NCBI GenBank assembly: GCA_000827265.1
Contig: KN834776.1
Span: 466,001 to 530,000 of the forward strand
DNA length: 64,000 nt
DNA from: Collybiopsis luxurians FD-317 M1
Lineage: Eukaryota > Basidiomycota > Agaricomycetes > Agaricales > Omphalotaceae
Direction: 5' to 3'
Numbering within the stretch: the first letter of the stretch is position 1; each line of letters starts with the position of its first letter. The position numbers and the translations under genes were made by a program. Shown one piece after another: positions 35,843-49,218 of this stretch. The notes under the pieces were generated by a model. The model was not told where the DNA came from. It did no database searches and saw only the letters and a list, made by a program, of their open reading frames with translations.

Positions 35843-36670
35843 GGATCTGAGGCGACGACTATTCGACTCTGATTCTCTTCAAATTCATATGCACAATGGT
35901 TATATACCAAAAGCGTATCTTCCTCCAAGAACGAAAAAATACGCCTCGAATCGATACGGAAATTTCCCGGTGGAGAACAGTATCGTTCAGAGGCAGATTT
36001 TCCGAGTTTGACATTCAAGTCCTGTTGATTAATTCGAAAGACGAGCAAGAGCAATAGAGCAAGGCTGTACCATCCGGATATCTGTGTCCGAGGTTTCGTC
36101 GCTAAAAATGAACTCAAACGGGGGTGATTGATAGGCAATGAATCAGTTTCCAGATGCCAAGCGCAACTAGAATCCAGAGGACCTCTCTGTTTTAGGGCTT
36201 TTACAGGTACTGAAGCTTGTTAGGAGCATCTGCTGATACGCAGTTGCGTAGAAATCAATACAAGGAGCTAACGGAGTCATGTGCAATTAGAGAGCACAGT
36301 AGCTCCATTAATCCCTGCGAGCAAGCGAGCCTTTTCCTCGACCGTTGCAAGCTGTGCTAGAAAGCAGTTCAGATTCAATTCGTGGAGTTACTTCCGATGT
36401 TGGAAAAGCCCAGGAAATATAGAGGCATACCTCAATACTTGAGGAATTTCTTCGGCAGATAGGTAGCTGCCCAGAGATTTCTTTCTTTTGGGGGGGAATT
36501 CAATCTCACTTATGTAGATTTGCTCTATGACCAGGTGGAAGTTGGAATGCGGTGGATGTCAGTGATTTGTGGGTATCCGGGATGGCGGGCTGAGGTTACT
36601 CGTATAGGGCGCCCAGACACGTGATGATTTTCCACATGTCAAAGCAGGCTTTACGTGTCGCTTTCTACGA
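35843..36670. other. GH7 promoter region and intergenic DNA
   Basis: Contains the GH7 TATA box at about 35900-35907 (minus). Open frames on the plus strand here have no recognisable content. Confidence 0.5.
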
Positions 36671-38098
36671 TCATGACACTTCACGCCTGACCGAAAGCGT
36701 CTTGGAGAAAAAGAAGTCAAAAGGTACAGAAAAAGCTTTTCTTCTTGGACAACTTTTTCGAACGAAAAATTTCATCTTTGCCATCGAAAAAGACAAGGAA
36801 AAGATGAAGTTCATCACTTGATGCACCCGCAAAATTGTATCGGTCCGATTGGGGCCGCGCTTTGCTGATCGGACCGGAACCTTTTGCAGGCAGTGATCGT
36901 CTTCACCGTCCGCACCGTAATCTGATTCCAATATCCCAACACATTCATTCCAAACATTCACCACTTCATGAATATACTTCGCAGTCCTCGGAACAGCTGA
37001 CCAATGGAATATACACTTCTTCAAAAGGTGGAGTGCTTGTTCATCCGAGAACGCTTCCAGATGTTGTAGCTCCGGCACTGAGCCCACCATAGATGAACCG
37101 AAGTCGATACGAAGATGCACGAGCAATGCTGATCCTGTACATTGAAGGAGAACATGTTCCACCGTCTCAAACGGGGAACCACAAAGTGGGCAAGAATATG
37201 AACGCTTTACAGGCCCGTCGTTGTATAACGGCTTCCCAGGGGAGGCTCGAAAGGTTAGTGAGCCGCACAACAATCGCGTGAGCGTGACGCGATGACGGTA
37301 ATTTTTAACCTTGGTGAGGTAGTGCCGAACCGCAATGATTTTGTTTAAGAAGGATCCATCAGCGGCGGGTCTCCTGTCGATCTTTTAGCAAACGAGGTCG
37401 GTGGAATGGTTGGATGTCTAAATGAAGGTTTTGGATGGCGAGAGCCTTGACACTTTTTGAGAGATCTCGAAGCACTGGGGGTGTGATGTCAGAGAAATGA
37501 GGGAGTCGCAAGCGGCTGTTGGGGAGGCTACAGAGAGTCCAATCCAAGTTATTAACCATGGGCAGTGACCGCCTTGACGTAGTTGATTGCTAGTAGAGAG
37601 AGCCAATCGGACATATTATTCAGAAGGGCGATTCAAAAGGTAGATCATATATCTAAATGCAAGGAGGAGGTGGCGATAACGCAATGGAATGAGGCCCAGC
37701 TCGGTAAACAGCGGGGTTTGATGGAGCTGTTGCCAAGGCCAAGGATACGACGCAGGAAGTTCTCCTGTGCTGAGTATAGCGGTTGAGAGGATGAGTTTGC
37801 GACGTCGATTGCTACATCGCATCCACTAATCAAATAGCAGTCGATCAAGCCTGAGGCCACACAGGGTTGTCGCGCAATGTCCGGGGAAAGCCTTCCCCGA
37901 CCGACGAGTCTCAAAGACTGACGAAAGGTGATCTATATTTCGGTTTTTGGTGTTTCTAATACTTACCTCGGACAAGGCTGAGATGAGATTCTGTTCCCGG
38001 AGATGTTTACCAAACAACTGTTGCACTCTCCGTAATTGCCGCTTACTAGATCTCATCAGCCGTCGACTTATTGCGAATGGGCTAGCATTCGGATCCAA
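36671..38098 (-). pseudogene. Non-LTR retrotransposon remnant (C-terminal reverse-transcriptase region)
   Basis: Minus-strand frames, broken by shifts, carry the end of a LINE-like polyprotein. Upstream part: RRIL­GLGNSSI-type segment at about 37750-37780, then TPLFTELGLIPLRYRHLLLA near 37700-37640, a familiar post-RT domain of fungal non-LTR elements. Downstream part (37273 to 36671) has the terminal zinc-binding motif CPLCGSPFETVEHVLLQC, a C-x2-C-x8-H-x4-C pattern. The polymerase core and the endonuclease are absent, as usual for 5'-truncated copies. No poly-A tail or target-site duplication identified. Confidence 0.75.
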
Positions 38099-38759
38099 AT
38101 CTAATTCAAAAATAAGTCGTTGAGCTCACTCTTTACTCTTGCTTTATTCCAAGTATGATTCACTGAATCCGATCCGATGTCATTTCGACTAAGTATGGTT
38201 AGCTTCAGGGTCCATCGAGGAATGGAAACCTACGAACAACCTTAATCATTCACTTGTAATTTTAACGAGGACCAAGATATAAATCGGGCTGAGCTGATAA
38301 CTATTGGTACGCCCACGGTAAGGTTCTCTGAAGGATTTCTACAGTTTGCTGAGCTACGGGGACCCTTGAACCGTAATACCTCTGGGACGAGTACTTATAA
38401 GTTGCTTATAAGTATTCTGGGGCTGTGATAGCTTCGCGTACCTACTGAATACATATTCTATTACCGTGGGTCAATGTAAGTCAGTGCAAGTCAGCGACCT
38501 AGCAGCACAATCTAACCGACAAAGTTCTAACGTCAGTGGTAAAAATGCCGCTTCAGACTTGCCGTCAGGGTGGCATTTTGAGCTTCTGATGATCCAGCAT
38601 CGCGAAGATAGAAGAATTGCTTACTTTATACAATGAAAAACGCATTTCGTATAAATATAACCCCACTCACTACACGTGCTCTTCCCCCGAGAGCAAGCTT
38701 CGTGCAGTGAGAGGGGAAGAAACGATCGATTTCTTTTCTTTTTGTCATTTCTAGGCGAC
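38099..38759. other. MFS1 upstream region
   Basis: Contains an inverted repeat ACTTATAAG-TTG-CTTATAAGT at about 38394-38414 and the hairpin-forming block described at 38542-38579. Confidence 0.55.
38542..38579 (+). promoter_or_regulatory. Inverted-repeat element upstream of MFS1
   Basis: Arms AAAATGCC (38542-38549) and GGCATTTT (38572-38579) flank a core containing CTTGCCGTCAGG. The core recurs upstream of MFS2 and MFS3 (TTTGCCGTCGGG). A regulatory role is inferred from conservation and position, about 180 bases before the start codon. Confidence 0.4.
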
Positions 38760-40427
38760 ATGCAGACTCCTCTACCAAAACGTCAAATATTTCTGACGCT
38801 GTTAATTCAGCTATCCGAGCCAATAACTGCTATGGTTATCTACCCATTTATTATCAAAGCTGTACACGGAACTGGAATCACTCAAGGGGACGAAAAGAGG
38901 ACGGGTTATTATGCCGGGATCATAGTACGTACTCCCGGATCTTGCTTACTTCGTGATACATTCTGGCTGACTCCACTTAGGAATCTCTCTTTTTCATCTC
39001 GGAATCTCTTTCAGCGTACCATGTTGGTCGTGCGTCTGATTTTTATGGAAGAAGGCCGGTCCTTTTGATTGGTCCTCTTGGGCTGTCGATTGCGATGGTG
39101 ATATTTGGGCTTTCCAAGTCTTTCTGGAGCATGGTCGTTTCGAGGACCTTGATGGGTGCGTTTAATGGGAACATCGGCGTCACAAAGACCGTTATGGCTG
39201 AAGTGCGTTAATGGTGCTTCCGTATTCTTTGACTAATCCAGTCACTTCTAGTCTACAAATGAAACGAATAGAGCTGATGCTTTCACTTTGATGCCCTTGG
39301 TTTGGACGATAGGAACAGTAATAGGGTTAAGAAGCATCCTAAAATGTTTTTTTGATTACTAAATTTGAACTCTAGTTCCGCGCTCGGAGGAGTCCTCGCG
39401 GATCCTGCTAGGACATGGCCATCTATCTTTGGAAAAGTCTCCTTTTTCGAGCAGTACCCCTGGTTCTTGCCCTGTTTTGCCGCGGGTCTACTCGCCTTTT
39501 GTGCATTTGCATTGTCTTGTTGGGGGTTGAAAGAGGTGATCGCCGCAGTGATACCCTGATCATTACTAGCCCTACTCATTATCCTCATTTCTAGACTCTT
39601 CCAACGAAAGCCACCAAAAGAAAGTCATCTCCCTCGCTCCTAAACGATGCAGAAGCAACACCATCTTACGGCTCTGTTGAAAATGATCCTTCGACGCCTC
39701 ACCTCCCTGCTCCAGCACCTCCTACCACTCTATCCCTCCTGTCGGACTCGCGTCTCAGAATAACCCTCCTCGGCGTGGGCTTCTTCGCCTTCACTGACAT
39801 GTCGTACGCAGCTCTTCTCCCTCTCATCTACTCCACCTCAATCCCTCTTGGTGGGCTGGGATTTTCGCCATATCAGATCGGCTTGATTATGGGGACCTTT
39901 GGAATTTTCAATGGATCCTGGAATTGGGCAGTGCTTAGGAGGTTCCTCAAGAAAACCGGAGCTCGTAAGACATTTATTTTTTGCTACTCTCTCTTCTTGG
40001 TTCACTTCTCGCTGCTGTGGGCATTATGCGAGGTCGCGTCGTATTCAGGAGAGGTGACACCTTTGGTTTGGGCATTGCTTGCCTTTCAACTTTTCATCTC
40101 CACGGCTATCAGTACAGGTTATAGTAAGATCCCTGCAATCTTTTGCTCAATGTTTCTCTACTAATGAATTTTTGTTGCGGTAAACCCTAATTTGTGGATT
40201 TGGATATAGATGCAATCTACTTGATGATTGTGGAGACTGCTCCGCCGAATGCTCTAGGGTCCGCCAACGGCCTGGCACAGATGGTATCTTCTGGTGCGAG
40301 AGGTTTTGCACCGGTGTTTGCGTCCTCTTTGTTTTCATATTCGCTGGAGTCAAGAATGGTCAGGGGTCATTTGGTCGAGGTTGTGTTGATAGGAGTTACC
40401 ATTGGAGGGGTGTATTGCGTGTCTTAG
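38760..40427 (+). CDS. MFS transporter, DHA1-type, copy 1 (apparently intact)
   Basis: Twelve-helix proton-driven facilitator similar to fungal ZIFL-like/multidrug DHA1 carriers; substrate unknown. Six exons. Starts MQTPLPKRQIFLTLLIQLSE. Exon 2 gives the MFS motif A: SAYHVGRASDFYGRRP, followed by IGPLGLSIAMVIFGLSKSFW and ARTLMG-type motif C region as SRTLMGAFNGNIGVTKTVMA. The central loop (TLPTKATKRKSSPSLLNDAE) is polar, then the second half begins ITLLGVGFFAFTDMSYAALL and the last exon reads NAIYLMIVETAPPNALGSAN. Ends GVYCVS. Frame is open throughout after splicing. The third intron's donor is GTTAAG, weaker than GTAAGG in copies 2 and 3. Confidence 0.87.
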
Positions 40428-40757
40428 GGTTGAGATTTTTTTCTTTTCAGTAGTCTTCTTCATGACTGAGTGATCCCTTCATTCACTTGATGCATAGTGG
40501 GCCAACGCTAACATGTGGCAGGACCTGTGCCCTTTTCAGCAATTGGAACAGATCACCTTACAGATCCTGGACCATCGATCATCAATGTAATGAAAGCTAA
40601 CTAAAATTGTATAAATTACAAAAAGTAGATCAGTTCAGAATTGCCTGCCTCGGATCAGGCATAGAATTGTCAGAGCAGAAACTTGGCATTCCATTCCATA
40701 CCATGCACTTGTAAATAACAGATCTAGCACTAGTCAAGGGACCTGAAGCTAAGACAA
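40428..40757. other. MFS1 3' flank and border of the CpG-poor zone
   Basis: No gene. No clear LTR or target-site duplication was found at the left side of the gypsy element; its edge lies somewhere between about 40.45 and 40.75 kb. Confidence 0.45.
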
Positions 40758-43700
40758 GTGAAGTGCATCACATATGAAACAGAATGCAGAATGCATATAC
40801 TATCCCATTTTAAGCACTTTGTATGTCCTGTGTCTGCAGAGCATCTTATGAAACAAAATGTCCCACCCTGTCCGGTGTCCAACTTGTCAAGCTTTTACAC
40901 TACAATAACTGCCTCATTGCCCCTACCTCATACCACTTACAATAGCAACTCTGAAGATGACGATACCTTCCCTCTCGCACCCACCTCCATAAGTATCACC
41001 CCCAGAACCATGGCCCCCTTCTCACATTCATCTACAACCTCAGCACCTACCCCCTCCACATTGTACTTGAAATTGGTGCTCCCTGCAAATGAATGCTCTG
41101 CCCCTGCTAAGCTAACTGCTGGCAAAGTCACTCCTGAAGCTTGGAATTTGCTCAAAGAGAATTTCCTTGACTACTATGACTTTAAGGGTATTGCAGTTGA
41201 GGACCAGGTCTGCAAGGACCTCAGTTCATTCAAGGACCTGTCTGTCTGTAACTGGATTGCTGTGAACTGCACTGAACTTGTAGGGCTGAAATTTGACAAG
41301 TTTGCAAAATGCATCTGTGCCTTTCTCCTTGAACCAGACTGGGAGGATGAAGTCTACTGCAAGATGCATAACCAGTGTCTGCCCAGCAACTTCTCCACCT
41401 CAGTATATGACTATGCTTTAGGGATATGCAACATGAACTCCATCCTTGAAGGCACCCCCCTACACCAGGACAACAAGGGCCTTATTGAGCTCATTGTCAA
41501 TGGCCTTGATGAGGACATGACCGAATGCTATAATAAGGTCAAGAAGGCCAACATGCAGAACAAAACCCACCCAATTTTTTCCAAAGAATTCTGCCTGTTC
41601 ATTAGTGAGCTTGAGTCTCTCAACAATAACTGCTGTGCTCAATATGCCATTGCCTGCTCTGCAGCTGAATCCCTCTACTGCCAATCCTGATCTTCCACCT
41701 CCACTACCCCCTCACCTTGTCCTCCAATGCTAACCATGATCATTGCAATGGCCAGTCTAACACAACCTCCTCCCAGTCACAGAACAAGCCCCCACAATCA
41801 TCCTCCTTCATTGGCCTCCCCTGCCTTACCAACAATCAACGACAACTGCTCAGCAAAAACAACAGCTGCTTCAAATATTGGCAGTTCTTTGTCTCCTGTT
41901 GTGGGTGCAATGCTGAGCATCAGTTCCCAGTTCCTTCCAGCAATGGCTACAAAGAACTTACCAAGGCTGATGTCAATGCAGCAAAACACCTACGAGGTTC
42001 CTCTGTGGCTGTAGTCCAAGATGCTTCGGACTCTGAAGAAGTGATTGCTGCTGTCACACCCTCTGCAGTTCTTGGCAGTGGTACTGATTCTGAAGAAGAA
42101 GAAGTGAGTATTCCCTGTTTTAAAGTTCCCCATATCTACTGGAAATGTAATGTTTCTGGCCCCCACCTTGATTTCCCTATTTCCATTTGTGCCTTACTTG
42201 ACAATGGTGCTCACCTAGCTCTCATTCATCCAGATCTAGTTGCCCACCTCAGTCTTGTATGACATCAGCTTCCTTCTCCAGAACCAGTCTCTGCTGCTTT
42301 CAGCTCCACACCTTCCTCCCCAGCATCCAATAGCAACACTGTCTACTTACATGAATATGTTAATCTCAAACTTTCTTCACTTGATGGTCTTTTTACTTCA
42401 AAATCTGTCCCATTCCTCATCGCCCCCAAACTTTGTACCCAACTTCTCCTTGGCCTCCCATTTCTCTCACATAATAACCTCATAATTGACTACACTGCAT
42501 GTACCTGTATCCATAAATTATCCCAATACAAGCTGCTGAAACCCCCTCCCAACCCTGCCCTGTGTGCCTATACCCTTAAGTCCTTTGGATGACTGAATTC
42601 AGATTTGCAAAAAGTCAAAAATAAGACTAAGGAACATCAGCGCAACCTCCTGCCTGAGCTTCAGACTGCCTGTGAGGATCAGCTACCCATGTTCCCTCCT
42701 TTGGATGAGAACATCAATGTCATGGCTGCTCTTAAATAAAGAGTTGAATCCCTTGCTTCCCTTGAGGTCCTTAAACAAAAAGATTCTGAGTTACAGGAGA
42801 AATACAAAGGTATTTTTGAACCTATCCCTAATATGTGTGCCTTTCCCACATCCGTCACAGCTAAAATTCAGCTGAAGGATGTGAGCAGAACAATTGCAGC
42901 ATGTTTGTACTGATGTCTAAAAAAGTTTTGGGATGCCTGGCAGTGTCTGATCCAATTGCATCTCAACAGCAGGAAAATCTGCCCCTCAGACAGCCCATAT
43001 GCCTCTCTGTCATTTGTGATCCCTAAAGCTGATCCTAATGTGCCTCCTCACTGGGTCAACAGCTACCGCTTGCTCAATGACAATACCATTACTGACTGCC
43101 ACCCCCTCCCTCGTATTGACAACATCCTCTCTGACTGTGCAAAAGGTTGGATTTGGGGAAAGATTGATATGACAGATTCATTCTTCCAAACACACATGGA
43201 TGAAGAATCTATCAAACTGACAGTGATTACCACACCCTTTGGACTGTTTGAATGGACTGTGATGCTGCAAGGTATGAAAAACACCCCTGTGATCCACCAA
43301 CAATGTGTTACCTCAGTCCTCCAACATCTTATTGGAAGAATCTGCCATGTCTATGTTGATGATATCATCATCTGGTCAAATAATATTGATGAACAGGTCT
43401 GTAATGTGGAACTTGTCCTCAAGGCACTTGCAGATGCTAAACTGTATTGTAACCTGAAGAAATGTGACCTCTTCTCCTTCTGCATTAACTTCCTTGGTCA
43501 CACTATATCATCCGATGGTATTGCTGCTGATGACAAAAAGATTGACAAAATCCTGAATTGGCTCACACTGAAAACAGTAAAAGAGCTATGAGCCTTCCTT
43601 GGCCTTGTCCATTACATCGCTGCCTTTCTCCCCTGTCTAGCTGAATACACAGATGTCCTGACCCCTCTAACTGGCAAAGATGTTGACAAGGACAATCTTC

Positions 43701-44340
43701 TGTGGACATTTGACCATGGTTATGCCTTCCAGAAAATCAAGGAGGTGGTAACCAGTTACAAATGCCTGACTGTCATTGACCATGACCTGCTGGACAACCA
43801 CAAGATATTTGTCACTACAGATGCTAGTGAGTGTTGTTCTGGCATGGTCCTGAGTTTCAGCCCCACCTGGGAAACAGCTCATCCTGTCTCCTTTGACTCA
43901 TGCACATTCAAGGGTCCCGAACTCAACTATCCTGTACACAAAAAAGAAATGCTGGCCATTGTCTGAGCCCTAAATAAATGGCATGTTGATCTCCTTGGTG
44001 TTCTATTTGTGATCATGACTGACCATAAAACTCTAGAAAATTTCCAAAAATAAAAGGACCTCTCACACAGACAGGTGCATTGGATAGAGTTCTTCAGTCA
44101 GTTTAACTGCTCCATTATTTATGTTGCCAGTTCCTCAAATACTGTTGCAGATGCTCTCTCTCACTGAGTGGACTGTTCTGCAGATGCTATTGATGAGGAA
44201 TGATACCCATATGCATTCTGCAAAGATACAGAGCCTGATGACCTGCCTATCCTGTTTGTGCATCCTGGCACATCTTGGTCAGGTGCTTGTGGCCTTGCCC
44301 ATGCTCCCCATGTTGGAGCTTAAAGGGCACACTGGATGAG
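40758..44340 (+). mobile_element. Ty3/gypsy LTR retrotransposon, decayed and truncated
   Basis: Gag-like frame at 40758-41690 (true start may be the internal MAPFSHSS). An aspartic-protease-like ICALLDNGAHLALIHPDL lies near 42185-42240. The reverse transcriptase at 42956-43591 includes PYASLSFVIPKADPN, HPLPRIDNIL and the catalytic HVYVDDIIIWS; RNase H follows (IFVTTDASECCSG, MTDHKTLENF) to about 44170. Stops break the frame at conserved positions, for instance L-stop-AFLG and AIV-stop-AL, where related elements have Arg: CGA to TGA changes. No integrase and no paired LTRs were found, so the right part is missing. CpG is nearly absent (one in 41041-41640). Dead copy. Confidence 0.9.
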
Positions 44341-45189
44341 GTAGAAACAATACAAGTGAATATATAAACAAAGGTATGAGGCAATAATGAATGTAAATAC
44401 CTAGAAATAATACAAGTGAATATATACTAGGTAAGTTAGTAAAGTGCCTGGTATATGCAATATATAATTGTATACTCACAATGACAGTGGTAGTCCTGTA
44501 TGAGTAATGTAGGTAGTGAATGTAGAAGGTAAAGAAAAAGAAAAGAGGGAGAGATTCCAACTCATAACTAGAGATTAGAAACATATTACAAAGCAAGTAC
44601 TTAATAAGGTAACTATGTGTTGTAAAGCTGGTATGAACATCTATTCCTAACCCCTATTCATTTCTCTTTTACTATACATCTTTCACATGACTGCATTTAT
44701 GACTAACTTTCATATCAATACCTTTTGGACATACAACTCCTCCCTATCTCCACTCCACACGGTATCATTGTTCTTTTTCTATTTTGTTCCCACTGTCATT
44801 GTTTTATTAATGAACTGTCCTTGTTTCTCTTCTTGCACCTGTCGCATGACCACATGCTCTATACCTTTTATTCTCGTAGCTGTCACTTAGCTATTGTCTT
44901 CCAGTAGCATTAGTTTCTCATCTTGTCCTCCAGTAGCATTAGTCCCTCTTACAGCTTACTACAGTATATATACCTACCACCTGTAACCTGAGTCCCCATC
45001 TTGACCTCTCTGTCGATTGGGACCAGGTGAGTATCCTGCTTGTACCAGTAGACTATTTAATTAACTCTGTCGATTGGGACCAGACTTTGCCTGAACTGAT
45101 TACCATGCTCTTGAAAGTCACTCCACTGTAAACTGCTTCATGACACTATGAAGTATCTGTTGGGTGCATAGAAACAGCATTTACCTTAA
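44341..45189. other. Repeat-like sequence right of the gypsy element
   Basis: No gene. Carries internal direct repeats: a 14-base AATACAAGTGAATA near 44350 and 44410, CCAGTAGCATTAGT near 44902 and 44931, and CTGTCGATTGGGACCAG near 45011 and 45067. A TATA-like CAGTATATATACC at about 44963 and a TTAACA end at 45186-45191 suggest LTR-derived DNA, but no matching ends or target-site duplication was found. Confidence 0.4.
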
Positions 45190-45799
45190 CAGATGCATTG
45201 ATGTTTATTAAGAGGATCACTATACCTTGCAGATTTAACAATACAAATCATTGTGCTGATAAGAGAAAAGACTTACCACATAAGAAGAGAACATGTTCTC
45301 AATGATGCTGACTGCCAGTACTGCACCATTGCATTCAACTCAACAGTCCTAGGTTAGGGCCTTAAAATGTCAATTTTTTTTCATCTGTCACAGGTAATTG
45401 AACAGGCCTAAATTGCCCAAATTTACAGCTTTAACTGACTCTAGAACCAAAAATGATGACAATTCTTGCCTTATAGGGAAATTTGTCAAAATTATTTTTA
45501 ATGACCATGTCACAGACAAAATGGTGTGCTGAAATTGAACGAAATGGTATTTACCCATAACAGTGTGCGGCACCCTGGAGTCTGTATTCATGTATTGAAA
45601 TACATATAATGCCATTTGCTGCCTGCATGGAGCAAAATATGGCCCCAAACTCAATTAGCAGAAGCAGGGTATTCTTAACCCTAGTCATTCTGTGAATCCC
45701 AGCTTCTACCATCAAATGATGGTAGTCCCTGCAAAGCATTGCTTAGTAACTTAAAGTGCAAAGGCTTGGGAATTGTACTGGAGAGTACTTACCAAACTG

Positions 45800-46970
45800 T
45801 TGCAGAATTACACATTTTTCATGGCAATGTCTACAATCCAATGAAACTGACAATTTTATAATTGAAAATGAATACAAAAGAGAGCTATAATAAGCCCAAC
45901 ATTAATTGCTAATTCAGAGTGTATGCAGAATGCTTGTTACAACAGGTGCAGAACTATGCTACCTGTTGTATTACTTTTTATCATAAGTACCAAGTGTTGG
46001 TCCCAGTAAGGGACAGCTGCTGAAACTACTGTACCTAGCCCATCAAAGCTAACAGACCCACCCTTACTTTATGCAGAAGTTTTGATAAGCCTGTGTTGCT
46101 CTGACATATCAAAGGATTTGATTGGAATGAGTTGGTGGAACTCAAGTGGCTCAAGGAGTGACAGACTTAGTGTCACATTGTTTCAGGAAACAGTACTAGA
46201 AGTGCTGAGAATGGGAGAAGCTAGGTGAAGTCTTGGCAAAGGTCCAGATTGAGGATTGGAAGAAGTGTGCCCAGTCTGACACTATGGGCTAAGGCCAGCT
46301 TTGATGTTTACCATACTGGATACTTGTTGAAGTATCAGGAAACTGATGGCACTAGTGTTAATGAAGTGTCACATCACTTGGGTGATAGAAATGATTGGAT
46401 AACCATGAAGGAGAAACTGGGATAACATTTAGTGCAGTTGGGTCATACACCCAGTCCAGTACTTCCACAAATGTGCATTTCAGCAGGATAAAGGGCTGTT
46501 TCAACATATGGGGTTGATCAGAATGAAATGCAGCATTTACTCAGAATTGCAGGATTGGGTTTTTAGAACAAGGCATAGAAGAATTATTTCCTATGGAGTT
46601 TGGATTTATTGGTAGTTGATTTGTACATGTATTTCTGACATTATGGTTGTACAATTCTTGGGTCTTAACTTAGTATAAGTATGGAGTAGAGTACCAGAGG
46701 AATCCAGCATATAGCACCCTATTAGTTCAGACACTTAAAACTCACCTAGTACACTTCACCTGGTACTTTGGTCCACTGTTGGACAGTATCGCAGACTATC
46801 TGCAACTTGAGTAATGCTCTCATTCATTTAGTACAGCTCATTATTTGTCAGCCCATTGCTGGTCTTGCTGTTGTACACCATTCATCATTTGCTAGGCCCA
46901 TTGCCAGCCTTGTAGTAATTAAGTCAGAGATTTGTATATCTTCTGCAACTCTTATGCCCCTCTACCAGCC
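45800..46970. mobile_element. Unclassified insertion 1 in copy I
   Basis: Interrupts sequence that is contiguous in copies II (about 51795-51840) and III (about 58070-58105). Edges are approximate; a possible GCAGA flank occurs on both sides. CpG-free and full of stops; no transposase motif recognised. Confidence 0.5.
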
Positions 46971-47179
46971 TAATGTATTAGCAGATAGATTCACAAACAG
47001 GGAAAGAATGAATGAAACCCAACCCAAAGTTACATCATGACTTGAATTTCCATGGTTAGAGTTCTTGTAAATGTCCATGGCAAGTTGAGCCTTGATAAGA
47101 CAGTTTAAAGTAACAGCAAGTCCTATTTGGTTATGCAGATTGAATTTGAGCTTTTGTACTATATATGCACCAATATTAT

Positions 47180-48668
47180 GAGTCTGGAATGAAATGAAGG
47201 ATTGTCTTACAGTGAAGCTCATCTTTTTCCCACAGTTCCATATATATTAACCTTCTTTTTTCCCATATATGAGCTTGTGACTTGTTGTGACTTTTTGTTA
47301 GCTGTGTGACTATCCTGACCACAATGTTCCCTTGCCTTCCAATAATTTTTTTTTCAGCAATTCACTTTTACCTTCTTGCTCTTGCCCCTTTTTGTATACA
47401 TGGCTCTTGGCTTGCCTATGCACTTCTACTTCCCTACTTCTTTCTGTTGCTATGATATTGCTTCTTGACATCTATTCCCCATTTCCTTCTTGTCTCCTTT
47501 TCATTAGTTCTAGCCATTCACCTGTCTCTAACTTTTCATATGTTTGCTTTAAATCATTTTTATCCCTCTGTCGGTTGCTCATTCCTTATCCCTTGCTTTG
47601 TCTTCTGTTTTTTATGTCCACTCAGCTCCCTGTCATTGCTCTTTCTCAGTTTGAGATCTTTCTGTGCATTCATTTGCCTTTCCTTTCCAATCATTCTTTA
47701 CTCAATGTCTCTCAATTTTTTTCTTAGGTCCACAATCTTTTCTTCCAATGCTCTATTGTGCTGTCTTGACCATCAGCAGCCACATACCTTGGAATTGGTC
47801 TCTCAAGAGTCCCATTCTCATGCTATGGACTTTTATTTTTGCACCTACCACCCTCATCATGTCTTGCACCCTTTTTTCTCAGCTGATGAGGTCCCCTTGT
47901 TCTTACATGTTCTGATTTTTGCATAGGAAATTGAATCAGTGTTCAAACTGCCATGTCTCCAATTCAGTCATCATGCCTCTCAAGAAGTGCTTAGCTTGCT
48001 TGGTTGATAAATACTGTGTACAACTTACCATCTCTTACTCATTACTCTATCTTAGTATGCTGCTTCCTTGTAGTCTGTCAAGTGCCAAAGGAAAGGAAGC
48101 ACAAACAAGACAGTGCAAATCAGGCCACTTGGATGCCAGTGTGGCACATTGCTGCTGAGGCCTTGCAAAAGTTCATAGCCAAACATTGACCTAGCATTGC
48201 TTACACTGCTTTTGAAGCATTCAAGCTGTGTACTTAATCACAGGATGCTCTCCATTATGTGTTGGTGCTGTATGTCTCTGATTGCTGAGAAGTTGTGCTC
48301 ATTGGGAGACCACATTCTATGTTGTGGACATTGCTGTCCAAGATATTGACCTTTTTGCAGGATCAGGTTGTGCATGTAAACATGGACACTTGCTCGAAGG
48401 GGTTGAAAGGTTCATTATTGTCATTTGTGGAGACTTTAGTAGTGTCATTTTACCTGTTGACTTTGATTCTGCTGTATGGGAGATTGAAGATGTGAATGAG
48501 ATGTGAAAAGAAGGTTGAAGGCATTATGAACTAGGGCATTGTTGTGTAACAGTTATATAGTGCTTTCTGTATGTAGTCAATATAATTTGTATGAACAAGT
48601 TTTCATACTATCAGTGTCCAGACTCGTACATGCCACACATGAAGTGCAATGGTCCATCCCACAAGTTA
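47180..48668. mobile_element. Unclassified insertion 2 in copy I
   Basis: Interrupts CACCAATATT / CAATCATAAGC, which are adjacent in copy II (about 52032-52055). Contains a pyrimidine-rich part at 47.3-47.9 kb. No recognisable protein; ends and target-site duplication not resolved. Confidence 0.5.
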
Positions 48669-49218
48669 ACAATCATAAGCAAGACTAGTCCAATCTTGGG
48701 AAGCCTGGTATTTAGACATTACAATGAGGTCACTCAAAGTTATCTAGACAAAAATTTAAATGAAGCCATTGAACAATGGAAGAACAAGTGGATCTCACAG
48801 AAATTAGAGTTGCCTAGCCAGACATATCATGCAATAGGAAGAGGTTTACGGACTGAGTGGTTCTCACATTTTGCATTTCAGTGAAGTCTCCCTGTTCTCC
48901 TGACTGAATTTGAACTGGATAGAACTGCTTGAATGTGAAGGCATTGATTCCTTCACCAAGACTCCCCAGGATGAAGGAGATAGATAACAAGGCTCCCAGG
49001 CCCACAATTGGTCCACAAAATGAAGAATATGCTTATTACAAAGCCAAAATGAAGGACCATCATTTGGAATGGGGAAGAGCTATTCTTGCCAATTGCATAC
49101 ACTACCAAGTAAGTGGCCATAAGTATCATTGAAAAGAATATGCCTGATGAAATGAACCATTGTCAGTTATAAAAGTAAAATGAAGAAGTTTGAGCAGTAG
49201 CCACAATGGCACACCTTC

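Noticed and set aside
44618..45191. Possible LTR (TGTTG start, TTAACA end) beside the gypsy element
   Set aside because: No matching target-site duplication and no partner LTR on the left side of the element.
47332..47926. Long plus-strand frames rich in Ser, Leu, Phe and Cys
   Set aside because: Composition follows from a pyrimidine-rich strand inside insertion 2; overlapping frames are equally open and none has a domain.
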